Assembly: GCA_902465145.1 (NCBI GenBank) | Contig: CABQMD010000042.1 | Span: 1-7,349, forward strand | DNA: 7,349 nucleotides | Direction of reading: 5' to 3' | Source of the DNA: an uncultured Succinatimonas sp. | Lineage (GTDB): Bacteria; Pseudomonadota; Gammaproteobacteria; Enterobacterales; Succinivibrionaceae | In this document: in pieces, positions 1 through 5,560 of the stretch | Layout: each line of letters begins with the position of its first letter | Numbering within the stretch: position 1 is the stretch's first letter | Notes under the pieces: generated by a model | Seen by the model: the letters and a program-made list of their open reading frames with translations, nothing else | Databases searched by the model: none | Told to the model about the DNA's origin: nothing | Program-made: the position numbers and the translations under genes

Positions 1-328
1 CCGGTTTGTCGTGATCTTTTAAAAAATCGCTCAGCGTTTTGGTGCTGCGGAAATTTGAAGCAATGATCGGCAGATCCCTAATGATAAGCCCCATGGCAAA
101 GATCTGTTGAGATTCAACGTCTTCATCATTGGTGCCGTAATTGCCTATATGCGGGTAGGTGAGTGTTACCAATTGGCTGGCGTAAGAAGGATCGGTGAGA
201 ATTTCCTGATAGCCTGTCATGGATGTGTTAAATACGACTTCGCCGACAGTGGTGACGTTTTCAGCGCCGAAAGCTTTGCCCCTGAAAACAGTGCCGTCTG
301 CGAGAGCCAGAATTGCGGTTTTGACCAC
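1..328 (-). CDS. carA: Carbamoyl-phosphate synthase small (glutaminase) subunit, 5' part only
   Basis: The reverse strand encodes the first 109 residues of CarA and runs off the left edge. CarA hydrolyses glutamine and passes ammonia to CarB to make carbamoyl phosphate for arginine and pyrimidine synthesis in the cytoplasm. The N-terminal small-chain domain is clear: an [19 protein letters not shown] opening, then [31 protein letters not shown], and [12 protein letters not shown], all close to E. coli CarA. The C-terminal class I glutaminase domain is outside the window. The chosen start is GTG at 328, with a GGGGG Shine-Dalgarno-like run (334-338) five bases upstream; it places MVKTAILAL in register with E. 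coli MIKSALLVL. No ATG lies upstream in frame. The gene is divergent from rluC, and carB is expected further left. Confidence 0.95.
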   Translation of the reverse strand, partial: MVKTAILALADGTVFRGKAFGAENVTTVGEVVFNTSMTGYQEILTDPSYASQLVTLTYPHIGNYGTNDEDVESQQIFAMGLIIRDLPIIASNFRSTKTLSDFLKDHDKP

Positions 329-411
329 AAAAACCCCCAGAAACGATAGATGTGCATCTTGACGGGACAGCTGCGGGCAATATCATGCCTCGCGGATCTC
401 CAATCTTTACC

Positions 412-420
412 ATTTTAGCA
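412..420 (-). promoter_or_regulatory. Extended -10 promoter for carA
   Basis: On the reverse strand the sequence TGCTAAAAT is an extended -10 element (TGn plus a 5/6 match to TATAAT). The -35 region is poor (TTAAAA at an 18-base spacing). Initiation would fall near 405, giving a leader of about 77 bases to the GTG start. The 8-base palindrome GAACGTTC (442-449), set in a partial PurR-like context, lies at the -35 region. An imperfect ArgR-like box (465-478) lies further upstream. Both operators are low-confidence guesses, based on the known regulation of carAB in E. coli. Confidence 0.45.
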
Positions 421-498
421 CAAGCGTGCTGACTGTTTTAAGAACGTTCGCATCGATTCTTTGCAGAATGCATATTTGAGCACGTTTAAAAGTATGAC

Positions 499-528
499 TT
501 CAGGCAACAGGCTGCATACTGTTAGAAT
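499..528 (+). promoter_or_regulatory. Candidate promoter for rluC
   Basis: TAGAAT (523-528) is a 5/6 match to the -10 consensus, with a weak TTCAGG (499-504) 18 bases upstream. Initiation near 535 would give a leader of about 20 bases ahead of the GAGGT ribosome binding site (546-550). This spacing favours the rluC start at 556 over the ATG at 544. Confidence 0.4.
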
Positions 529-555
529 ATATGACGTGATTTTATGAGGTCTTAC

Positions 556-1560
556 ATGCAACCGCCAGTAAATGAAAACACCGTTCGAGAGGGTGTGAGT
601 TTTAAAAACGTGACAGATGACGATGCTGGGCAGCGTCTTGACAATTATCTTGCGCGCATTTTAAGAGGCGTTCCCAGATCGCTTATTTACCGTATCTTGC
701 GCCGCGGAGAAGTCAGAGTAAACAAAGGCAGAGTTCAGCCTTCCTATAAATTGCAATCAGGTGATGTGATCCGCATTCCTCCGGTAACCGTAACCAAAGG
801 ACCGGTTACCGTGCCTTCGTCAGGGTTGCACCTCGTGCAGGATCTTTCTTCTCGTATCGTTTATGAGGATGATGATCTTATGGTGGTGGATAAACCTGCA
901 GGCTTGGCATCTCACGGTGGCAGCGGCATAGAATTCGGACTTATTGAAGCTTTGCGTGCTCTGCGCCCAGAGCAACGTTTCCTTGAGCTTGCGCATCGTC
1001 TGGACAGGGAAACTTCAGGTTGCCTTATTGTTGCTAAAAGACGCAGTGCATTAAGAAATTTACACGAACAATTCAGACAACGGGCCGTACACAAACGTTA
1101 TCTGACCTTGGTACCTGGCAAATGGAACCGCAAACAAAATCTGATTTCAGCTCCGCTTATAAGAAACGAATTACGCTCTGGTGAACGTATGGTAGAGGTC
1201 GATTTCAGACGGGGGGCTCCTTCTTCTACCGGATTTGACATAGTCGAGCAACTTGACGATGCTACGTTGATGGCTGCCATGCCGCATACCGGAAGAACCC
1301 ATCAGATCAGGGTTCATTGTGCTTATGCTCAGCATCCCGTTGGTGGAGATGAAAAATACGGATCGCGCGAATTCAACCAAAGGTTAAGAACCATAGGATT
1401 AAAACGCATGTTTTTGCACGCGTTTCGCATAACCTTTTTCTCTCCGTCGGACGGACGTACATTAAAAATTGAAGCTCCGTTGCCAAAAGAATTGTCTGAT
1501 GCGGTTAAAGCTTTGCGTATTAAATCTGCTGATGATGACAGCCAAGAAAAAAAGGATTGA
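556..1560 (+). CDS. rluC: 23S rRNA pseudouridine synthase RluC
   Basis: RluC isomerises uridines 955, 2504 and 2580 of 23S rRNA (E. coli numbering) to pseudouridine. The 334-residue protein has an N-terminal S4 RNA-binding domain at about residues 16-80 (AGQRLDNYLARIL, then YRILRRGEVRVNKGR and KLQSGDVIRIPPV). The RluA-family catalytic domain follows, with HRLDRETSG and catalytic Asp150 (Asp144 in E. coli), then GRTHQIRVH and RMFLHA. The combination of S4 domain, GVPRSLIYRILRRGEVRVNK and ALRPEQRFLELAHRLDR points to RluC rather than RluA or RluD. An in-frame ATG at 544 exists, but GAGGT (546-550) sits six bases before the ATG at 556, and the 544 codon has no such site. The stop is followed within two bases by the next gene, implying co-transcription. 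Confidence 0.95.
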   Translation: MQPPVNENTVREGVSFKNVTDDDAGQRLDNYLARILRGVPRSLIYRILRRGEVRVNKGRVQPSYKLQSGDVIRIPPVTVTKGPVTVPSSGLHLVQDLSSRIVYEDDDLMVVDKPAGLASHGGSGIEFGLIEALRALRPEQRFLELAHRLDRETSGCLIVAKRRSALRNLHEQFRQRAVHKRYLTLVPGKWNRKQNLISAPLIRNELRSGERMVEVDFRRGAPSSTGFDIVEQLDDATLMAAMPHTGRTHQIRVHCAYAQHPVGGDEKYGSREFNQRLRTIGLKRMFLHAFRITFFSPSDGRTLKIEAPLPKELSDAVKALRIKSADDDSQEKKD

Positions 1561-1562
1561 AT

Positions 1563-2255
1563 GTGACTGTTTCAAAGAAGCTTAAGGATCATGAGCTCGG
1601 AGATTTATTAGATTCGGTCAAAGCGTTGGCTTTCGATCTTGACGGAACGTTGTGTGATTCCATAGGTAATATCATTGCCTGTACTAATTTTACCTTTGAT
1701 GCTTATAAATACAGACGCCCCGACAAAAATGCCATAGTTAAAACCATAGGGTTAAGGCTTGAGGAAGGATTAAGAGAACTTTTGCCCGATGATCACAAAA
1801 GTGAGTATCTTGAATTTACCGCATCTTATCGGGAGATTTTTTCACAGCACCCAGAGTTTATGATAGATACGCTTTATCCCGGTGTTCCTGAACTTATGAA
1901 CAAATTAAAAAAGCGCGGGATCAAAATAGGCATCGTATCCGGCAGGTGTTTGAAGGGCGTAGAGCGCACTCTTTCAAATACCGTTCTTGGGGATTACTGC
2001 GATGCGGTATCTGCAGGTGACGAAGCACCGTCCAAACCGGATCCTGCGCTGATGTATCTTTTGTCTGAACGTTTGCATATCGAGTGTAGAAACATGCTCG
2101 GCGTCGGAGACGCTCTCATCGATATGTACATGTATAAATCAAGCGGAGCCAAAGCCTTGGGCGTACAAAGCGGGGTGTGTACAAAAGAGCAACTTCAAAA
2201 AGCATGTCCTGATTTTCTGTTGCTGGGTGCAGGCGATCTCAACGCTTATTTTTAA
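1563..2255 (+). CDS. HAD-superfamily phosphatase, phosphoglycolate phosphatase-like
   Basis: A 230-residue cytoplasmic hydrolase with all four HAD motifs: FDLDGT with nucleophile Asp25 and acid/base Asp27, Ser126 in VSGR, Lys158 in SKPDP, and GDALID with Asp183 and Asp187 binding magnesium. The helical insertion between motifs I and II matches the Gph/PpaX-like C1-cap subfamily. Substrates there include phosphoglycolate, pyrophosphate and sugar phosphates, and the sequence does not settle which. The start is set at GTG 1563 because AAGGA (1552-1556) lies six bases upstream. TTG at 1557 is in frame but touches that site, and the ATG at 1561 is out of frame. It follows rluC by two bases, so it is probably translationally coupled. 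Its last 117 bases also encode, antisense, the end of the neighbouring minus-strand gene. Confidence 0.85.
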   Translation: MTVSKKLKDHELGDLLDSVKALAFDLDGTLCDSIGNIIACTNFTFDAYKYRRPDKNAIVKTIGLRLEEGLRELLPDDHKSEYLEFTASYREIFSQHPEFMIDTLYPGVPELMNKLKKRGIKIGIVSGRCLKGVERTLSNTVLGDYCDAVSAGDEAPSKPDPALMYLLSERLHIECRNMLGVGDALIDMYMYKSSGAKALGVQSGVCTKEQLQKACPDFLLLGAGDLNAYF

Positions 2256-2954
2256 TCTGGTTCTGTCTTCACAATTTATCGAATTGACGGCTCCGTGAAC
2301 CGACATAAACAGCGGAGCATCTGCACTGACACGATCAGGCATGGCCATGAAAGTAATGCGACAGCCTGGTTTTGCAGCTATCCTTTGCTGAGTTGAGTAA
2401 AACAGGCTGTCGATGATCGCTGCGTCTATAACATAGGCTCTGTCTTTAAAAGTATAAAAACGCGTACCGCGAAAATCTACGCTGTTTTGTTCAAGCTCCA
2501 TATCGGCGAAAATTACCGGTACCTTGGCAAGTTCGTCTATAAGTGAACTTATGACACGGTTGTTTACCAATTGGGTAAGCAGTTGTCCGTTCATAAAGAT
2601 CCCTACATTGGTCGCGTGAAGGTTGTTTTTATCAAAAATTATGCTGTCTTCTTTCTGTCCGTAATTGGTGATGGTTAAAAGCCCTTTTAATTCTTGATTG
2701 ATAGGACCTTTAAGACCTTGTGAACCGAAAGGAAACACCGCTGTAACCGTTTGGAATTTATTTCCGGAAGCCTTAGCTCTGACCTCGTTGATTATATTTT
2801 TTTCAGTTAATTGGTCGAGATTTTCACCTTCGCCCAAGATGATTTCATTTACCGAGTAATGGGGAGTATTGAAAAATTGGGTAAAGCTGTAAGCCATAAC
2901 GTTGCAGGACGACAAAGCAACCGTGCACAACAGCATGAATTTTTTTACAAACAT
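2139..2954 (-). CDS. Unrecognised exported protein or lipoprotein, 271 residues
   Basis: I do not recognise the family. The N-terminus is a clear signal peptide: KK at 4-5, hydrophobic FMLLCTVAL, then LSSC (14-17), which fits a lipobox, and VMA|YS (19-23), which fits signal peptidase I cleavage. It is therefore either a lipoprotein with Cys17 as its anchor or a soluble periplasmic protein starting at Tyr22. The mature part is mixed polar/hydrophobic with no transmembrane segment, and contains Cys198 and Cys228, which could form a disulfide. A strong AGGAGGG site (2958-2964) precedes the ATG, so translation is well supported. The last 35 or so residues, rich in cysteine and basic residues, lie antisense to the phosphatase gene and look unlike the rest. 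They may be a recent extension past a lost stop. Confidence 0.75.
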   Translation of the reverse strand: MFVKKFMLLCTVALSSCNVMAYSFTQFFNTPHYSVNEIILGEGENLDQLTEKNIINEVRAKASGNKFQTVTAVFPFGSQGLKGPINQELKGLLTITNYGQKEDSIIFDKNNLHATNVGIFMNGQLLTQLVNNRVISSLIDELAKVPVIFADMELEQNSVDFRGTRFYTFKDRAYVIDAAIIDSLFYSTQQRIAAKPGCRITFMAMPDRVSADAPLFMSVHGAVNSINCEDRTRLKISVEIACTQQQKIRTCFLKLLFCTHPALYAQGFGSA

Positions 2955-2969
2955 GATCCCTCCTGCAAG

Positions 2970-2992
2970 CTAGGTTTTACCTAGTGTATACT
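2970..2992. promoter_or_regulatory. Divergent promoter elements with palindromic candidate operator
   Basis: CTAGGT TTT ACCTAG (2970-2984) is a perfect 6-bp inverted repeat with a three-base centre. Directly beside it GTATAC (2986-2991) gives overlapping -10-like hexamers in both directions: TATACT on plus (2987-2992, toward yceD) and TATACA on minus (2985-2990, toward the exported-protein gene). Neither has a convincing -35. A repressor at the palindrome would cover the minus start site and the plus spacer. The placement is seen in the sequence; the operator role is inference. Confidence 0.4.
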
Positions 2993-3127
2993 GCTTTTCA
3001 ACAAACATCATCTGTAATATGCGCTAAAAGTGTGTGTGTTTACTTTAAAAATGCACTCGTAAATGATGAGTCCAAAGCCCTGGAAAAGGTAATGACAAAA
3101 TCTCAAAATAAAGTGGAGAGCATCGTG

Positions 3128-3649
3128 ATGAGCGATTTTAACGATATCATCAATTTTGATAAAGCTGTGGCCCTTTCTCAAAGTTACGACTGCTTTATCG
3201 ATCAGCAAAAATTTGAGCGTTTTGCTAATGCCTGTCTTAAATTGAATTCACCGGTACATGCTGTTTTCAGATTTTATAAAGATCCGCAAGGATTGCGCAG
3301 TATTGCAGGTTTTGTCGAATGTGAAAAAGCGGTACTGCGTTGCGAACGTTGCGGCGGTGAGTTTGAAACTTCGATAAAGGCTGAATTTTGTTCATCATGC
3401 GATGCGAAAAAAGCCGAAAGTTTAAAACTTTCAGACAAATACGATTTGGTTGAATGCGAACCGTCTGGGGATTTCAGAATTCTGGATTATCTTGAGGATT
3501 GTCTGCTGTTGGAATTACCTTATGCGCCAAAGCATGCAGAAGGAGATCCTGCATGCAAAGCTGGTAACAACTGGACCTACGGTGATCCTATTCCTGAAAG
3601 ACCCAATCCTTTTGCTGCCTTGGGGGAACTTAAGGGACAATTAAAGTAA
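3128..3649 (+). CDS. yceD: YceD/DUF177 family protein, 23S rRNA accumulation factor
   Basis: A 173-residue member of the YceD (DUF177) family, which is needed for normal 23S rRNA accumulation and is nearly always encoded just before rpmF, as here. Family hallmarks are the central RCERCGGEFE cysteine pair (Cys72, Cys75), an acidic middle, LEDCLLLELPYAPKH, and the C-terminal RPNPFAALGELKGQLK, matching E. coli KPNPFAVLASLK. ATG at 3128 (GGAG at 3114-3117) gives exactly the E. coli length and N-terminal alignment. In-frame starts at 2984 and 3092 add residues without family counterpart. Unusually, a second pair Cys88 and Cys91 creates a complete CxxC-x12-CxxC arrangement like a zinc ribbon. A weak promoter match (TTTACT 3039-3044, AATGAT 3062-3067) lies upstream. 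Confidence 0.88.
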   Translation: MSDFNDIINFDKAVALSQSYDCFIDQQKFERFANACLKLNSPVHAVFRFYKDPQGLRSIAGFVECEKAVLRCERCGGEFETSIKAEFCSSCDAKKAESLKLSDKYDLVECEPSGDFRILDYLEDCLLLELPYAPKHAEGDPACKAGNNWTYGDPIPERPNPFAALGELKGQLK

Positions 3650-3698
3650 AAGTAATGTCGGCAGGTCGTTGATATCGAAAATAGTCAAAACAATCCGA

Positions 3699-3724
3699 TG
3701 ATTGCGACTTGGTTGCGGTTTTTT
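3699..3724 (+). terminator. Weak intrinsic terminator after yceD
   Basis: GCGAC-TTG-GTTGC (3704-3716) can be extended by A-U and G-U pairs to a nine-base-pair stem, immediately followed by six T (3719-3724). The stem contains several wobble pairs, so termination is probably partial. It separates yceD from the rpmF promoter, whose -35 begins at 3727. Confidence 0.45.
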
Positions 3725-3726
3725 GT

Positions 3727-3761
3727 TTGAAAACGGCAAAGCATGAGTGTATAATGACGCG
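3727..3761 (+). promoter_or_regulatory. Strong sigma-70 promoter for rpmF
   Basis: TTGAAA (3727-3732), a 17-base spacer and a perfect TATAAT (3750-3755) form the best promoter in the window. It is followed by the GC-rich discriminator GACGCGC, typical of growth-rate and ppGpp-controlled promoters of ribosomal genes. Initiation is expected near 3762, about 94 bases before the rpmF start. The stringent control is inferred from the discriminator only. Confidence 0.8.
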
Positions 3762-3766
3762 CTTAG

Positions 3767-3848
3767 AGTTGCTCGCATGAGTAACTGTAATTGATACGTA
3801 TACAGCAGAATGTTTTGTAATTTCTGCAAATTTCTAGAAATTTAGGAG
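3767..3848 (+). promoter_or_regulatory. Structured 5' leader of rpmF
   Basis: Three inverted repeats follow one another between the inferred start of transcription and the ribosome binding site. The first is AGTTGCTC/GAGTAACT (3767-3786, four-base loop, one G-U). The second is GCAGAA/TTCTGC (3805-3827, 11-base loop). The third is the perfect 16-base palindrome AAATTTCTAGAAATTT (3828-3843), which abuts the AGGAG ribosome binding site (3844-3848). Such packing could serve autogenous or translational control of bL32; that role is inference. Confidence 0.4.
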
Positions 3849-3855
3849 ATTAGAC

Positions 3856-4053
3856 ATGGCAGTTCAGCAGACCCACCAGTCCCGTTCACGCCGTGACAAG
3901 CGTCGTACTCACGATGCTTTGACTGCAGCTCAGTTATCTGTGGATAAGACTTCTGAGGAAGTCCATATTCGTCACAACGTCACCGAAAGCGGCTATTATC
4001 GCGGTGTGAAGTATGATCTTCAGCCTGCAAAGCCCTTGGAGAAACGCAGCTAA
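3856..4053 (+). CDS. rpmF: 50S ribosomal protein bL32
   Basis: bL32 is a small basic protein of the large ribosomal subunit near the peptidyl transferase exit region. The 65-residue product begins [20 protein letters not shown] and continues [20 protein letters not shown] and GYYRGVKY, aligning throughout with E. coli RpmF. No zinc-binding cysteines are present, as in the E. coli form. It is eight residues longer than the 57-residue E. coli protein because of a C-terminal tail, [12 protein letters not shown]. The ATG has an AGGAG site (3844-3848) seven bases upstream. It stands between yceD and plsX, the standard order, but has its own strong promoter in front and a strong hairpin behind. Confidence 0.97.
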   Translation: MAVQQTHQSRSRRDKRRTHDALTAAQLSVDKTSEEVHIRHNVTESGYYRGVKYDLQPAKPLEKRS

Positions 4054-4094
4054 TCCTGCCGTGACCTTTTTTTAAGATAAGCTTATCATCGGAG

Positions 4095-4136
4095 CGGGGT
4101 GTTTTGGGTTAAACCTGAACACCCCGTTTGTATTTT
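4095..4136 (+). terminator. Strong hairpin terminator/attenuator between rpmF and plsX
   Basis: CGGGGTGTT (4095-4103) pairs perfectly with AACACCCCG (4118-4126), with a 14-base loop that can itself form GGT/ACC, followed by the T-rich tail TTTGTATTTT. This has the form of an intrinsic terminator 41 bases after the rpmF stop. The tail is interrupted, so some read-through into plsX is expected. The GTG at 4099, the best-supported plsX start, lies inside the left arm. Confidence 0.75.
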
Positions 4137-5124
4137 GGTAAAAGAAAAAAACATTACCGTGGCCTTGGACGGAACCGGCGGCGATAAGAATCGTCAGGGC
4201 GGGATCGTTAAAGCCGTAGAATTTGCGCTCACTCTTTATCCTGCGTTGAATCTTGTGGTTTTCGGTTCAATGGAACTTAAGGAAAAACTTGAGCACGGCA
4301 GATTTGATCGCAGGCGTATTACTTTTCATCAGGCTTCGCAGTGTATTCCACAGGACGAAAAAGCTCGCAATGTGCTTGAAGGATATCAACACTCTGCCAT
4401 GCGTCTTGCCGTAGAAGCAGTTAAAAACGGTGAAGCCGATGCCTGTGTATCTGCAGGCGGTACCGGACCGTTGGTAGCACTGTCAAGACATATTCTCGGA
4501 ACCATCGGTTCCATGCGTCCTGCTTTGTGTGCAAGATTGCCTGCAGGCGGTTTCAAGCGTTATGCTCTCATGCTTGATATGGGAGCCAACGCCACTTCTT
4601 CAGCTCAGGATCTGCATGATTTTGCGCTGTTGGGAACAGCTGCGGCCAAGGTATTGTTAAACAACGAAGAACCGCGTACCGCAATTTTAAATATAGGGAC
4701 AGAGCAGGGAAAAGGTAATGCTCTTGTTCAGGAGACACGCCACCTTATCGAAAAGGATCAAAAACTGTTATCTGAAGGTTTTTTGGAAGCAAACCGCTTG
4801 TTTTGCGGAGATGCAGATATCATCGTGACCGATGGCTTTACCGGTAATGTTGCGCTGAAGGCTGCAGAAGGGGTAGCTTCGATTTTTGCACACGGTCCTT
4901 TCTTTAAACGTTTGCTGGCAAAAATGTCATGGCCTGAGTGGCTTATTCCTTGGCAGTACAACGGATCTTTGTTGTTAGGGGTAAACGGAGTGGTGGTAAA
5001 GAGTCATGCGAATGCTCCCGAGCAAGCTTTGGCAGTAGCCATGGTTGAGGCTGCAAAAGCAGTATCGAGTGGTCTTTACGACAGCTTAAAAAATGATCCG
5101 ATCCTAAAAAATAAAGCACTTTAG
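4099..5124 (+). CDS. plsX: Phosphate acyltransferase PlsX (divergent form)
   Basis: PlsX converts acyl-ACP and phosphate to acyl-phosphate, the acyl donor for PlsY in phospholipid synthesis, at the inner face of the membrane. Family motifs are ALDGTGGD (22-29), ACVSAGGTGPL (115-125), RPALCARLP, LDMGAN, AILNIGTEQGKG, GFLEAN, DGFTGNVALKAAEG, QYNGSLLLGVNGVVVKSH. Several normally fixed residues differ: MGGD is TGGD, GNTGAL is GGTGPL, and SHGxAN is SHANAP. The hydrophobic stretch before QYNG is shorter than in E. coli, for 341 residues against 356. The start is uncertain. GTG 4099 has GGAG (4091-4094) but lies in a hairpin; TTG 4135 and GTG 4159 lack a ribosome binding site; ATT 4153 would match the usual family N-terminus. 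fabH does not follow. Confidence 0.88.
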   Translation: MFWVKPEHPVCILVKEKNITVALDGTGGDKNRQGGIVKAVEFALTLYPALNLVVFGSMELKEKLEHGRFDRRRITFHQASQCIPQDEKARNVLEGYQHSAMRLAVEAVKNGEADACVSAGGTGPLVALSRHILGTIGSMRPALCARLPAGGFKRYALMLDMGANATSSAQDLHDFALLGTAAAKVLLNNEEPRTAILNIGTEQGKGNALVQETRHLIEKDQKLLSEGFLEANRLFCGDADIIVTDGFTGNVALKAAEGVASIFAHGPFFKRLLAKMSWPEWLIPWQYNGSLLLGVNGVVVKSHANAPEQALAVAMVEAAKAVSSGLYDSLKNDPILKNKAL

Positions 5125-5290
5125 CATGATCTAAAAGCAAAAGCGTATCTTAAAGGTAATGAAACGTGTCCAAAAAGCTGGTGTCAACCTCACATTGTAG
5201 ATACCTGCGGCGTGGATATGACAAATTACAAGGAAGGTAGCGCATCCACCGTATTTTGGTAAGACTTTCTACAGTTTGAAGTTTGTCCGC
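5125..5290 (+). pseudogene. Possible remnant of a zinc-ribbon protein (transposase-like)
   Basis: One frame from 5125 to a stop at about 5261 reads ETCPKSWCQPHIVDTCGVD then MTNYKEG. The next frame continues from about 5243 with HPPYFGKTFYSLKF. Together they vaguely recall the N-terminal pattern of many transposases (CPxC...HIV...G...KYCGKTF) with a frame change between the two halves. No start codon or ribosome binding site is present and the match is by eye only. It may be chance. Confidence 0.2.
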
Positions 5291-5353
5291 AACGAAGATT
5301 GTTTTGGTGCTAACAGCAGAATATATTCTTCGGCAATTGTTGAATCGGAGTCA

Positions 5354-5374
5354 TATGCCATGCTACATGGCATA
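5354..5374. repeat. Perfect hairpin with nearby T-run
   Basis: TATGCCATG (5354-5362) and CATGGCATA (5366-5374) form a nine-base-pair perfect inverted repeat with loop CTA. TCTGC-CT-GCAGA (5376-5387) follows directly, then an eight-T run (5399-5406). The first stem is too far from the T-run to be a standard terminator. It could be part of an RNA 3' end or a protein-binding site. Confidence 0.5.
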
Positions 5375-5548
5375 GTCTGCCTGCAGAAAGTGTCATTATT
5401 TTTTTTAAATGTTTTTTTCTATGCTTAAACAATGGGGGTAGTTGTTTGTTCCGGACTTGATTAGGTGTAATCAGGGCAAAAAAAGCGTGTTAGATTTTGA
5501 ATGAACAAAACTCCTGTTTCTCTTGTGAGATAAGAAGAAAAAAACATA

Positions 5549-5560
5549 TATAATACGCCC
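5549..5560 (+). promoter_or_regulatory. -10 element and GC-rich discriminator of suhB
   Basis: A perfect TATAAT (5549-5554) followed by ACGCCC lies 35 bases before the suhB ATG. There is no good -35 at 17 bases; TTGTGA (5523-5528) is 20 bases away. The GC-rich discriminator resembles that of the rpmF promoter, which would suit growth-rate control, though this is inference. Confidence 0.55.

Noticed and set aside
107..349. Open frame of 80 codons on the plus strand
   Set aside because: It is antisense to carA, whose reverse-strand protein matches the family over its whole visible length.
544..555. ATG at 544 as the rluC start
   Set aside because: It has no ribosome binding site, while GAGGT lies correctly spaced before the ATG at 556.
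912..1380. Three minus-strand open frames inside rluC
   Set aside because: They lie antisense to a strongly conserved gene and have no family-like content or ribosome binding sites.
2984..3127. Longer yceD versions starting at 2984 or 3092
   Set aside because: The added residues have no counterpart in YceD, and the 3128 start gives the exact E. coli length and alignment.
3450..3644. Second plus-strand frame within yceD
   Set aside because: It is an out-of-frame shadow of a recognised gene.
4758..5140. Minus-strand open frames inside plsX
   Set aside because: They are antisense shadows with no recognisable features.
5171..5245. Possible 4.5S (SRP) RNA because of an AAGGAAGGTAGC stretch
   Set aside because: The required GGTCAGG and GGAAGGAAGCAGCC core and its pairing are absent.
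5456..5475. CTTGATTA/TAATCAGG inverted repeat as a terminator
   Set aside because: It is followed by an A-run on plus and has no T-run after it on minus, so it fits a terminator in neither direction.
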